Assembly: GCA_019188255.1 (NCBI GenBank)
Contig: JAETXT010000005.1
Location: 992,001-1,056,000 of the forward strand
Length of the DNA: 64,000 nucleotides
Source of the DNA: Verticillium longisporum
Taxonomy: Eukaryota > Ascomycota > Sordariomycetes > Glomerellales > Plectosphaerellaceae
Direction of reading: 5' to 3'
Numbering within the stretch: the stretch's first letter is position 1; the number at the start of each line of letters is the position of its first letter. This document shows, one piece after another, positions 11,793 to 22,955 of the stretch. The translations under genes and the position numbers were made by a program. Below the pieces are notes generated by a model. That model was not told the origin of the DNA, did no database searches, and saw only the letters and a program-made list of their open reading frames with translations.

Positions 11793-13222
11793 TCAGAGGC
11801 ACTGGGAGAACCACTGGTTTTGCACCTTGCAGGTGCCCTGCGCGCACGTCGTGGCGCCAGTCCAGCCGGAACCGCCGCACTGGCCCCAGAGAGCGACGGT
11901 GCCGGAACCTACCGTCGACGGCGTCGTGGCGGTGGGCTTGGGCGCAGCAGCCGTGGTGGTGGTGGGCTTGGGCGCCGGAGCAGGCGTCGTGGTGCCGGCG
12001 TTGATCTTTCCGACGCCGGCGTTGGCCTTGACGCTCGCCTCGACGCCGGAGGCCGGCTTGGCCGGAGCAATGTTGGCGCCGGCGTCCTTGCGCCGCTGGG
12101 TCAGGGCTTCGGTCTCCTCGATGGCCGGGAGTGTGCCGGAGGTGCTGTCGCGCTGGTTGGGCTGGCAGGCGCGGCCGATGGCGGAGACGCAGGCGGTGCC
12201 CTTGTCCTGGATGTAGATGCTGTTGGCGCGGGGCGTGGACTGCGGGGTCACGGGTTGCTTGACGCCCTTGAAGACGTTGCCATCGAGGAGGCTCCAGGTG
12301 GCGGGCTCAATGTCAAAGGCGTGGCCGCTCATGTTCTCAAAGAGGTTGTTGACGGCGTGGAAGACGTTGGTGGCGCCGTTCTTGTCGGTGCCGTAGTGCG
12401 GCGCGCGGCCCGAGATGTCGTGCAGCCAGTTGCCCGAGAAGGTGAAGAGGTCCTTGGCGCCGATGAAGAGGAGGGCCCAGTAGTGCTGGCCGTTGCAGCT
12501 GGCGGACCACTTGGTCGCGCCGTCAAACTCGTTGTTCGACACGGTGACACGGCCGGCGGCGTCCCAGCCCGAGACCATGAACTGGCGGCCGACGAGGGAG
12601 AACTTGTTGTGGTCGATCCAGATGTTGTCCGTGTTGCCCAGCGTCAGGGCATCGCCGCCCCACACCGACTTGGGGTTGATGTTGGTGAAGTGGATGTTCT
12701 GGATGATGATGTTCTTCGAGCCGATAATGCGCAGACCCTTGCCGACAATGACACCCTTGTTGCCGACACCGACGAGAGACTTGTTGCTGCCGACGGGCAT
12801 GGGCTTTGTGCCGGCAGTGTCGTACTTGACCGAGGCAATGGGGTTCATCCTGGATGTGTCGCCGCATGAAAGCGTTCCAATGTAGTCCTGGCCACCCTTG
12901 GACACGGGGCAGTCGTTGTTCTCACAGCCGACCGAGGTCGCGGTGCCCTCGGAGCCGATGAAGTTGAATTCCCGGTCGATCAAGATGACACGGGGAGTGC
13001 TGTCGGCGAGCCATGCAGCGAGCCTGGTTTCGAGTCAATATGCTTCCGCAGGACGACAGATGAGCCTGGAAACACTCACTGCTTGATGTCGGCCGGGACG
13101 GCCGGCGTCGCGCTGCCGCCGCCAGTCGTGCCGGCCGCCATTCCGAACGCCTTGCCCACGACCTGAGCGTACGCCGGGGACAGGACGCCGGCCGCGACGG
13201 CGAGAAACATGGAGGCACGCAT
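11793..13222 (-). CDS. Secreted pectin lyase (PL1) with C-terminal CBM1
   Basis: Extracellular enzyme cleaving methyl-esterified homogalacturonan by beta-elimination (EC 4.2.2.10), targeted to plant cell walls. Two exons, 13222-13080 and 13023-11793, are joined by a 56-nt intron and encode 457 residues. Residues 1-19 ([19 protein letters not shown]) are a signal peptide. The PL1 beta-helix follows, with [40 protein letters not shown] and [13 protein letters not shown] rather than the calcium-binding DG pattern of pectate lyases favours pectin lyase. An Ala/Pro/Thr-rich linker ([19 protein letters not shown]) leads to a CBM1 cellulose-binding domain, [16 protein letters not shown] through the terminal FSQCL. 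CBM1 on a pectin lyase is less common than on cellulases. Reading frame and catalytic fold look intact. Confidence 0.95.
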
Positions 13223-14569
13223 CCTCGCAATTCTTTCTTGTTAATAGTACTTGGGTGAAAGTAGATCTGGTGATGTTTTCGTGTATCAAGTGGCGGTTGC
13301 CTCGGTGGATATCAGACCGGCCTGCGGAAGAAAGCCCGGACGAACGATCCTGAACACTGTGAAAATAGGCAAAGAAGCGAAAGCGTGATGTGAAACGAAT
13401 GTTGGAATGGTGTAAAGAGTGACAGTAACCAAGAATGCAGAACAAAACGGCGTGTGTCCTGGGCGTGACTGATCACTGCATCTGAGGGCTCGCGACTTAT
13501 ATCGTGATCTTCGGCATCCCCCGACCCAAGCTGGATATGGCAAGCTGCTCGGGGACTTCTCGAATAGGAAAGCCTTCAGGGGCGGCCAAGGACTCACGGA
13601 GGCTTTAACATTGGCGTTTACCAGGCTGGGGGCCGAGGTTCGTGGCGCTAATGCACATCTTGAAGAGGCGAATGCGAACATCCAGACGAAGGTATCAATC
13701 CAGAGTTGCGATGCCAGTTGTCCTGCACAAGACGAACCGCGGTGTCGAACGTCCGCGACACACATGGCGCGGTTTTCACGCAGCCTGTCCTCTAGAGGTA
13801 AGCACAGCCTCTCACTATTGGCTCCGGGTTGAACCTGTGATGCTACCATTGATACCTTTCCCGCCTCAACCACGTCGCAACAGATCTTGGGTCGGGAAAC
13901 GGCAACAACCGTAATGTGTGGGGACCTTTGATGAAAGGGGCCCGTTATGGAAAGCCCCGAAGCAGACGTACAGGGTTTTCCCGGCGAAGTCGTGGTTTGC
14001 TTGTACCACGTTGGTCTAGCCCCGTTACACGTCGGCCGAACGGTCGTCCAGTGGCTCAATTAAAATTGATCAGACCCCACGCGGTCGTCTGAAAGCGTAA
14101 GGCTGCATCGTCTCGAAACACACAACTCGGACAACCTCTAAGATCGGGTTGGCCATGTGGCAGGATGCTTGGGTGCAACGCTGTTTGCAAAGACCCCAGG
14201 CTGGTCGCAAGCTAGGGACACTCGACGCCCACGAACAGAGCCTCGTCGTCTGGCCATGTAGACCATGGTCAAGCTCTGTGAGCTGAACCACTGACCGAGC
14301 TCCTCCTGAATACGGCAAGTGCGCTTCCAGTGTTCGTCATGGCGTGTGTGTGTTCAGGTCCTAACGTCTGTTCCCCTTTTGCAGTGGTGGCGCTCAAGAG
14401 CACAGCGCAATAACAAAGGTTGGGTTGCATGTTGTTAGACCAGTGAGGCGCCTCGATGTATACCTTGAATGGGCCAGCATCATTTCCAGCGCACAGGTTG
14501 AAGCGCCAAAATACTGGGTGCCGGAGAAATCACTTCGCGATCCGGGCGATTTGTTGGCCCGGTACCCAG

Positions 14570-14945
14570 GGTACGGTACAGTATCTACCTAGGTACCCTA
14601 CCTACCTACCTAGGTACCCAGGCACCTGACCTAAGATGCCTGACAGAGATCCCAGGGTCCACAAGAGGACATACTCGATAGCAGTAGGTAGGCACCTGTA
14701 GACAAAGCAAAGACAGCGCCTCCCGATAAATCATGCGGCTGCAGGGGGTTGTCGCTGGGGCAAGTCGCTGATGACCTTGGCCAAGTCGCTGATGACCTTG
14801 GCCACCAGAAGTGGCCTGTCGCCCAGTCACCTAGGTACCTGGGTAGGTACCTGGCGGTCGACATTGAAGATCAACGTCACCGTCTTCAGCCAACAGCCAC
14901 CTCAAGGTACCTTAGGTAGGTACCTAAGGTAAGGTGCCGTACCCA
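14570..14945. repeat. Clustered GGTACCTAGGTACC-type palindromic repeats
   Basis: Two dense patches (about 14560-14640 and 14828-14945) are built from interleaved GGTACC and CCTAGG palindromes with GTAGGTA spacers. A smaller patch of the same type lies near 16790-16825 and isolated copies occur elsewhere. The units are self-complementary, so long hairpins are possible. Confidence 0.75.
14761..14802. repeat. 21-bp tandem duplication
   Basis: Two perfect head-to-tail copies of a 21-bp unit beginning CAAGTCGCTGATG, starting at 14761 and 14782, between the two palindrome patches. Confidence 0.85.
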
Positions 14946-15536
14946 GGCAGGCATCCAAGGTCGATACTCGGACCTCGACCAGCACATCAAGCCAAATACA
15001 TGGAATTACGTAGGTACTTCAGTATTTTGAGCCCCGAAGACAACGCTCTGCGTCTTCCACCTCCACAGCAGGCGTCCAGTTTTCCTACGGACGGATGGGT
15101 CATGGTACGCAGTTGGAGGATTGGTTCTACACTAACCAAGCATCAATCCAGTCACTGCAAGAGCCCGACGACAGCTAGTTAAGATGGGATTCGCATGTGC
15201 TCCCTCAGTCCATGTCGACAAGCGGCGACTCCAGGCTAATTACTTGGGAATAACACTGCCTTTCGTTCCGTCTTCAGGACGCAGATGATGCTGAAGCTCT
15301 CTAAGCTGTATCTGGTTACATCCCATGGCACACATCCGCACGTGCGACGTTGAGTTTGACCGAAATTTGTTCGTCAGATACAATTATGCCAAGCTCCTCA
15401 AACATCTAATGCCAATGCTATGAGAAGTTATACAGGGAGGCAATGTTCTTGGCGAATCTAGAAAACAAAGGAAAAGAACAAAGGAAAATAGAGAAGCATA
15501 GAAAGTCCGCACCAAGCTACCGCGACTTGATGGTAA

Positions 15537-16620
15537 GGAGCTGGGGAAACACAGCCGAGAATTTTGCGTGAAAACCCACGGTGATGAGTGCAACACCAAT
15601 CGAAACAAAGCTCCCGACCTTCCAGCCGGTGCTGGTGCTGGGATTGTTCCTTTGATAACGGGCGACGACTTATACGTGTCTTGTCAGCACAGGGATGTCG
15701 TCAATCGTCGGAGCTCCCGCCGTGGTCTTGACAATGAGGCTAAAGATCATCCGCTGGCCGTAACGGGGGAAGAAGTAGTCGACGACAATCTTGGGGAAGG
15801 GACGTCTCCTTGATAGAGGCATCGTTCGTGTGTTGACCATGGTTGACAGCGGCGATGGCACGACCGAAGCGGGCCTCCTGGGCTTCGGCGAAAATGTCGG
15901 AAATATCGCTTTCTGTCAGCTTGGCATCGTGCGACGTGTCCTTCAGCTTGCGCCGGAGCGCATTGACCAGGACAGCGGACGTTTCCATGGCGCCGTTGCC
16001 TCCATGTGCACTGATGGTGTGGGCCTGCGTTTCCCGTCACGTCAGTTTTGTCAAGAGAGCTTGGGGCTTGGGGGGTTGTGTTCGGCATACCTTGTGAGCT
16101 GCGTCTCCAGCGGTGAGAATCCTTCGGTAATGCCATCGGGGGAACACATGATCCTCCACGCTGACCAGTGTGGTTCGCTGTCCGTGAGTGTAGAGATCCT
16201 CAAAGGTCATGGTCTCGGATATTGAATCGCCGAAATGCTGCTCAGCGAGCTACGCTCGTGTTCTTTTGCGAATCAGGGAATGTTCTTGCCGATTGCCTTG
16301 TCCATTTCGGTGATCAAGAACCAGTATAAGCGGTCAGCGGGCGCAGTGAGAACCGTATAGTCGCAATTCTTGAAAAAGGCGTTGATTTGCACTTAGTGGT
16401 CCTGTTGGCACCGCTTTCGGCCTCTTGAAGATGCCGGAAATACGTTTGCATACGGATCGAAGGCCTACGGACATGGTCAGGATACGCATAACCTCCATGT
16501 TGGCTTGTGGGTTACGAACCAGAGAGCTCATCGTCGTTGAAGATGCCAGAGTTGGTTTCAGAAACCAGGCGCCACATCTCTTTGCGAACTGCACTGTGGA
16601 CACCAGGCAAGTAGGCAGGA
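15537..16620 (-). pseudogene. FAD-dependent monooxygenase relic (PaxM/salicylate hydroxylase-like)
   Basis: Degraded, 5'-truncated copy of a class A FAD-dependent monooxygenase. Reading leftward, recognisable blocks are GVHSAVRKEMWRLVSETNSG, ADRLYWFLITEMDKAIGKNIP, the run from LAEQHFGDSISETMTFEDLY, WHYRRILTAGDAAHK (the GD FAD-binding motif), an intact intron, then AHTISAHGGNGAMETSAVL, EAQEARFGRAIAAVNHG and VVDYFFPRYGQRM. Lesions include a TGA after KNIP, where the family has Arg (CGA to TGA), a one-base loss after KEHER, a stop after DELSGS and a one-base gain before KIVVDYFF. The N-terminal Rossmann GxGxxG segment is absent; the sequence there is short tandem repeats. Some indels may be sequence errors, but the missing N-terminus and in-frame stops make this a relic. 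Confidence 0.75.
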
Positions 16621-16624
16621 ATTA

Positions 16625-16772
16625 AGCAAGAAAGGAAGGAAGGCAGGCAGCCAGGCAGGCACGTAGGAAGGAGCAAGGAAGGAAGGAGCAAGGAAGGAAG
16701 GAGCAAGGAAGGAAGGCAGGCAAGCAACCAGACAAGCAACCAGGCAAGCAACCAGGCAAGCAACCAGGCAGA
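16625..16772. repeat. GGAA/GGCA/CAAGCAAC tandem repeat tract
   Basis: About 150 bases of short units: (AAGG)n, three copies of GGAGCAAGGAA, then three to four copies of CAGGCAAGCAAC. The tract sits exactly where the N-terminal part of the monooxygenase relic would be expected, so it marks the break. Confidence 0.85.
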
Positions 16773-17858
16773 TTGCTCAGGTAAGGTAGTTAGGTAGTTG
16801 CGACCAGACCATACCTAGGTACCTCTCTGTTATCAGAAGATACGAATAAAGCCCTGGATCCACGTGCCATTTCGTATGTCTGCTACCTGGCCATATCTTG
16901 GTGTGCTTGTTAGACATTCACCTTCTCTTCTCTGTAGGGTCGCTTCTACGTGCCGCCCAGCGAGACTATCACCATCGCATCGCCTTGGCTTCTCTCAACC
17001 GTCCTTAATGCCAGGCTGCACCGCCTGTAGGTCTCTTGTGTACAGTAAGAGATCAGCGCTTCACATTCGTCCACACACGGCAAGATCTTACAGGGCGGTG
17101 TCTAGTCCGCGACAGCAATGGGTCAAAAACTTGAACTGCTTCGCAATGGTCGTCGCGGTCTCAGCATCCATTCGAAAGCCAACGCGGGCATTTCCAAAGG
17201 AACGACACCAACCTGTGGGCAGAAGTGGCATGCTTGCCAAGAATGGATGAGGCTCAGTAGGCCCAAGACCACGCGCATGGGCACGCATTCTCCCTTTCCC
17301 TTTCCCCCTGGGATGGAACCCGCGTGTGGCCAATTTGGGCTTCAGCGCCCGGCACGGGCCGAGACAGAATGGAAGCTGAACTGGCTGTGTCAAGTTCACG
17401 TGCGGAGAGAAACCGGGGTCGCCATCCAATGGCCGTGTCGTGACGAACTGGGGCATCCTTCAGCTCTCCCCATTTCAGTCAGCCACAAAACCTCGTCTCG
17501 AGCTTGGCTGTACTGATCTGGAGCCCCTGAACGCGCGCTATCGAAGACACTGTCCCAGTTGGCCATGCCAGACTGAGGAGCTTTCTGCCAATAGTGACAA
17601 TGTCAACATGAGGTTTGTCGTATTTGGTCACTCCCACCCTGGTCCGCCATTCAGCTCGTCCTCGAGTGGCCGGTCCAGGCCTTATTGACGGCATACTCGT
17701 GCAACATGATAGCAACATTTTTGTCTCACGTTCTTTCCCCTCTTTTGCATTTATAAAGGGTAGACTGGTCATGGAACCAGCTTGTTTGCAGGTTGCGCTA
17801 TCTTCTGTTCTTTCCACTTGCTCCAGAGACAGATGATCGTTATCCAAATTGGCCCGAC
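16773..17858. other. Intergenic stretch upstream of the DUF2235 gene
   Basis: No gene is recognised. It contains a small GGTACCTAGG patch near 16800 and the presumed promoter of the plus-strand gene that begins at 17859. Confidence 0.45.
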
Positions 17859-20205
17859 ATGTCCCGAACAACCGTTCCCTGTGCGCACCAAGCCCACGAT
17901 AATCTCAACAGAAAGCGGCTGGTTATCTGCTGCGATGGAACCTGGAATAACTCGTGAGCAACTCCCCATTCCCAATAGCCTCACACGTCGGAATCCCCTG
18001 ACAAAGAACCATGAAGAAACGACACCGACAACCCGGCCACAAATGTGAGCCGTTTGGCCGGCGCAGTCGCCCACAAGTGCTGCAGCGGCATGCCGCAGGT
18101 CATCTACTACCACCCCGGCGCTGGCACCGAGTCGTCCTGGGTGGCCAAGAAGCTCGGCGGTCTCCTCGGCCTTGGCGTCGTCCAGGACATTGCCGAGACA
18201 TATCGCTTCATCTGCGACAACTACAACCCCGGCGACGAGATTATCCTCATCGGCTTCTCGCGCGGTGCCTTCACCGCGCGCTCCGTGGCAGACATGATTT
18301 GCAACCTGGGGTTTCTGAACCGTGCTGGCCTCGACCATCTCGGCGACATCTTCCACGACTACTCCACGTGGGAGGAGTGGGCGGATGAGAAGAAGTTTGA
18401 CCCGTCGAAGCACCTTGTCGGCTTCTGCATCGAGAACTATGATCAAGTGCAACGGAGGAACATTGCGTGGAAGAGCCAAAATGCTGCCAACCTGGCCACG
18501 GACACGTCTGTACAAGGCGAGCCCCCCGCTCAATGTAGCAAAGGCCCAAGGAGGCCAAATCGTTCCAGGAGAGCATGCTCTCGAGTGGCGGTGCCAAGAC
18601 GGCGCCCGAATACGCCAAAGACCTTGAGGACAAGATGTACGATGGGCTCCTGAAGCAGAAGCAGATTCTTTGGGAGAAAATCAGAGCAGCCAAGACCCGG
18701 GCCGAGATCTCGGCGCTCTACCGTCAAGAGCTTTTCGATGTACGTATCTTCCCCCCTCGTCCCCTGCTGCGCTGTGTCGTAAATGGCCGATTGACACCAC
18801 ACAGCACAGACTGGCCTTGACGGAAAAGGCCAAGAACGGGGATTCGGGCTTCAGCTACGTGCCCTGCCCGGCCAAGGTCAAGGCTGTCGGCGTATGGGAC
18901 ACGGTCGGCAGCCTCGGAGTACCCAAGGGCCCTTGGCGCGCCGTTACCGGCGGCCGCAGCGACGACGAGATTCGGTTCGCGAGTCTCGAGATGCACCCCA
19001 ACGTCCAGCACGCCTTCCATGCGCTGGCCCTTGACGAGTACCGCTCGGCCTTTGGCCCGACGCTCTGGGAGCTCGGCGCTGAGAACACGACGACGGTGCT
19101 GCGCCAGGTCTGGTTCGCGGGCAACCACGGCGACGTTGGTGGCGGATGGGAGGACGAGCAGAGCGCCAACATAGCGCTCGCCTGGATGGCCGACCAGCTG
19201 TCGTCCGTTGGTGTTGAGTTCAGCAGGCCCGAGATGCAGCGCGTCTTCTACGACGTGCGCGCCTCGGCCGTTCCCCAAGCCTGGGGCATGGCCCAGATCC
19301 ACAACCCGCCACCCAAGACGGCCGCTCTCGACGTGGCCGTCAGCAGTGCTACTTTCAATGATCCCACGCCCCGGAAGCCGGGCCTGTACTACCGTGACGC
19401 GACTGTTGACAAGAGCGGCAACGTGTTCACCAAGTTTGGCCGCACCGTCAAGGGCTGGGTCGGCATGGGACCGGACCGCGTCAAGCTGTCGACGACGGAA
19501 GAGCTGGTCCACCCGTCCGTGAGGCTTCGTTACCAATACAAGGGTTCAGCTCCGAAGGGAGAAGAGGGCCCATATCGATGCCGGGCTCTCATTCAAAACG
19601 GGTACCGGCTCAAAGAGATTCCCACACCGAAGCCCAGGAAGGCCCCGTCCATTGAATCCCCGGAACCCGTCTATAAGGCTGTCAGCGGCAACGTCGCGGC
19701 GTTCCGCAACGATAGCGACCTCGGTGACAAGTCCTTGGCCGATGTCCCGGGGACCACTCCGCTGGTGCGCGTCCAGCAGCCGCACGAGGAGTGTGACGTC
19801 GTGACCCTGCCACCCGCGCAACGCGGCTGGATGTGGGTGCGCCCAGCGCAAGGCAAGGATGAAGCCGAAGTCAAGCTGTACGAGGAGCAGATCGGCCTCT
19901 GGGAAAGACTGTACATGAAGGTGCAAGAGGAGCTGGTGGACTGGAAGCCGCTGTACGAGGCGAGACAGGCCAAACTGAAAGCGGCCGAGGACGCGAAGCA
20001 GTGGGCGGCCGTCCGAGTCGCCGGCACAGCAGCCTCGGGCGTCGGAAACTTGCTGGCAGCGCCGTTTGGGGCCATCAGGAGGTGGCGCACCAGCAACCCT
20101 GATGCCGAGGCGGCTGTCGCCCAGACCATTCTGTACAACGCTGTGTGGGGATATCACGACCTGATCGTTTGGCTGAAGGGTGATGTTCGAAAGCTGTTTC
20201 CATGA
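17859..20205 (+). CDS. DUF2235 alpha/beta hydrolase (Tle1-like catalytic fold)
   Basis: Predicted serine hydrolase of the DUF2235 family, related to bacterial type VI phospholipase effector Tle1. Many fungal homologues exist, with substrates largely untested. Exons are 17859-17953, 18017-18446, 18539-18739 and 18805-20205, giving 708 residues with consistent phases. The start is the ATG of MSRTTVPCAH. The N-terminus carries the family signature RLVICCDGTWNNS, followed by PATNVSRLAGAVAHKC and PQVIYYHPGAGTES. The nucleophile elbow is LIGFSRGAFTARS, the acidic site lies in VGVWDTVGSLGVPKG, and the histidine in WFAGNHGDVGGGWED, so the triad is complete. After about residue 450 a long C-terminal extension lacks a recognised domain; it is charged with helical stretches (YEEQIGLWERLYMKVQEEL). 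The donor at 18447 (GTGCAA) is the least certain splice site. Confidence 0.92.
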
Positions 20206-20878
20206 TGGGTGAGGTTGCTGATGGCTGGAAAGCTTGGAGCATGTACAACGAACTGTGTGTATCCTACTAGCTTGCCTCCTAAGCGCGAATAACAATGATA
20301 TGAGTCCAACGATCTTACGTACTAAGGGTTGGCCTTTATAGGTGTAGATTTTGTTCTCCATCCTCTTTCCACAAAACCTCAAGTATGGCTTCTATATTCG
20401 ATGGAACATGATCGTCAGAGACTCATGGCATGTTCAGAATTGACGAAAAATGGCCTGTTTCTGTAAGGTGTTACATACAGCTACACATCATGCACTTTTG
20501 AACCCATGCTGCTCACTCCATGTACATGACATCGTTCATTAGGATGCCATGTAGCATTAAGCGAGCCCGCTCATGGCCAAGACCATGCCATGATGTTGGT
20601 CAGTCAGGGAGGAAGGCAATGACGACATCTCGCCGAGTCAACATGCCAAGGCGTGCTGCTCAACATGAGAAACCATCTAATATTCAGCTGATCAACCATA
20701 TCGCGCTTGTCAAGTGAACACCAGCATAGGGAGAGTCCGGTGAAAGACACTCAGAGCTGCCATGCCCATGCCGTCACCCAAGCCACGGCACAGTGTGTCC
20801 GCGACAAGGCTAACATGACAGGTCACTCCTTGTATCATTGGGTCATGCATTCTGAAGAGACAGAGATGTGCTGCTTGA
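20206..20878. other. Intergenic, convergent gene tails
   Basis: Contains the 3' flanks of the DUF2235 gene (+) and the amidase gene (-). No coding or structured RNA signal seen. Confidence 0.5.
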
Positions 20879-22580
20879 CTACATACGTGCTCGGAACTGA
20901 CTACCATGAGAATCTGTCAGGATATCCTGTACGACGGCCAAGGCCCCAAAGAGCTGATTGTCGTGATACTTGCGAGCAACCAACTGCAGATTGATCGGAG
21001 CGCCCTCAAAATCAGACTCATTCCAAAGCCGTCTGGCCTCCCTACACGCGTCGCTCAAGGGTACATAGCTCGCATCATACTTCTCCCCGCGCTGGGTGAC
21101 GATGGGCGTCTGGAATACGACGCCAGGGTAGTCGATAAAATTGTAGAGCGACGTGTACGTCCAGGTAAACGCCGTGTCGTGCGCGCACGCCGGGCCGATG
21201 TAGGCGGGGCCCAGAACCACGTCCACGTCCTGCTCCGCCCAGCTCCGGGCGAATTTGATGCGAAAGTCATCTCTGTCTTTGCGCATGAGGGCCACGTCCT
21301 GCGCCGTGAGCATCCCATGGGGCTCGGCGTCTTTCCAGATCCATTCTGAAAGGGGGTGGAGAGGCTCGCCCGTTGCGACTATTTCGTCCCTGGCACCTTG
21401 ACCGCCATCGGGCCAATAAGTTCTCCGAATCTTGGACCAGGCATCGGCGGCACCGAAGGGCTTGAACGATCTGACCTCTACGGCGCCGGCGTACTCGGGA
21501 TCGGAGAGAAGCTTTCGAGCCCAGGCCGTCGCCCGTTTGACTGGTGGCTGCGGTTCTACGAAACCATCATTGTCGATGATTCCGATCTTGAGGACCCTAG
21601 TCATCCGCGTCCGAAGACCGGTCCAGGGCATGGGAACAAGTTTTGGGTCAGTGAGGTGCGGCTCCTTCAAGAACTACTCGAAGAAACAGGTCCATGTCTC
21701 TAAGGCTGCGGCACATCGGTCCTGGAGCGGCTAGCACGTTAAGCTCTGCTGGGCACGGATTGGCCAGAAAGCGATCTGTGGGCAGCACGTATGATGTGGA
21801 TTTGAACCCATAGATACCGCAGAACGCCGAAGGTCCTCTTATTCTGCCTCCTATGTCGGTGCCCACGCCGAGAACTGAGCCCTTCATGGCGATGAGCGCG
21901 GCCTCCCCGCCAGTGGAGCCGCCAGCGGACAGGCGAGTGTTGAAGGGGTTCAGGACCCGGCCCCACAGCGAATCGCTTTCCAGATGCATGATGGTCTGTG
22001 GCTGGTTGGTCTTGCAGTAGAAGACAGCTCCCATGCTGCGCAGGATGGCGGTCATCTGGCAGTCCTCGCTGTCGATGGCGATGCTGCCGAGGCAGCCGGC
22101 AGAGGAGGGCTTGCCGGCAATGGGGATATGTTCTTTGATGCTGACGGGTACGCCGTGCAGGGGCCCAACAGTCTTCCCAGTGGCGTCGAGGTGTGCGTCG
22201 AGGTGGGCAGCCTGCTCGATGGCTTCTGCCATGAACCACTGGGTCAGGCAGCAAGTCAGCTGGTGGGCGATGATGGCCCGCTTGGAGAACGCTGTGGCTA
22301 CGCTGACGGCGGTGAATTTGCGGGAGGCAATCGCTGCAGCGAGACCAACGGCATCGTAGTTCTCAGTGATGGCGAGCTCTAGAGGCGACAGGATGCCGCA
22401 AGTGACAGGAATGTTGGAAACGTCAGGCGGGGCATTGTCGATGATATCCTTGGAAAGGAAGTGTGCGTGAGGGACCTTTTCGCTGAACGCTTGTAGGATA
22501 TCCGCCCGCTTTGCTTCGAAGGCGTCGGTTCCCCGAGGCACCGGCTTGACTTGTAGAACACAGAATGGTTTCGAGTCCAT
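20879..22580 (-). CDS. Amidase-signature protein, frameshifted and lacking the nucleophile Ser (probable pseudogene)
   Basis: Amidase-signature family (acetamidase/fatty-acid-amide-hydrolase type), normally hydrolysing carboxamides with a Ser-Ser-Lys triad. The start is the ATG of MDSKPFCVLQ at 22580; no introns are needed. The catalytic Lys is present in GVPVSIKEH (K149), and the cis-Ser region GGSTGGEAAL has S222. The conserved GTDIGGSIR motif instead reads GTDIGGRIRGP: the nucleophile, expected 24 residues after S222, is Arg246 (AGA at 21843-21845). Near 21665-21671 the frame shifts between LFLRVVL and KEPHLTDPKLVPMPW. Removing one base, or adding two, gives about 566 residues, the normal length, ending FRARM. 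Loss of the nucleophile is a substitution and not explained by an indel error, so the product should be inactive even if the frameshift is artefactual. Confidence 0.85.
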
Positions 22581-22955
22581 TGTTGGTTGATGTGCATGTG
22601 GAAGACGGTTCAGGGAGGAAAACGGAGGCTGGTCGTTCAACCTTGACTTGGTGTATTGCCGGAAACTCAGTAGGGGTGCGTGCGATGCTGGACCAAAGGC
22701 AGACAAAGTCAAAAGAAGGTGGCAGCGTGCTTGATGACATGAATGTATGTGCCCTCGGAAAATCGGTTGTTTCCAACCCCTCACAAGGTGCAACTATCTC
22801 GGAATATCACCGCACCGACGGCTGTTGAGGAAGGCACCATCGAGACTCTGATGTGCGTGACACGACACCCTGGCCATCATATCTGGTACCTACGAGATAG
22901 CCATATCTCCAAGTCCAAGGGCTGATCTTGGATCAACGGAGATACGACATACTCT

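Larger units (their letters stand above)
13223..15536. other. Intergenic stretch, no gene recognised
   Basis: The stretch holds the pectin lyase promoter, GGTACC/CCTAGG palindromic repeats and a short tandem repeat. A 257-codon minus-strand frame (13286-14059) overlaps the pectin lyase upstream region but has no domain, no conserved composition and no natural exon context. Confidence 0.45.

Noticed and set aside
11580..12869. 429-codon plus-strand frame
   Set aside because: It is antisense to the pectin lyase coding exon; the Gly/Val/Asp-rich composition is typical of a shadow of GC-rich coding sequence.
13286..14059. 257-codon minus-strand frame upstream of the pectin lyase
   Set aside because: No recognisable domain, composition unlike neighbouring proteins, and it occupies the promoter region of a well-supported gene.
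18724..19536. 270-codon minus-strand frame
   Set aside because: Antisense to the DUF2235 exon 4; no family similarity.
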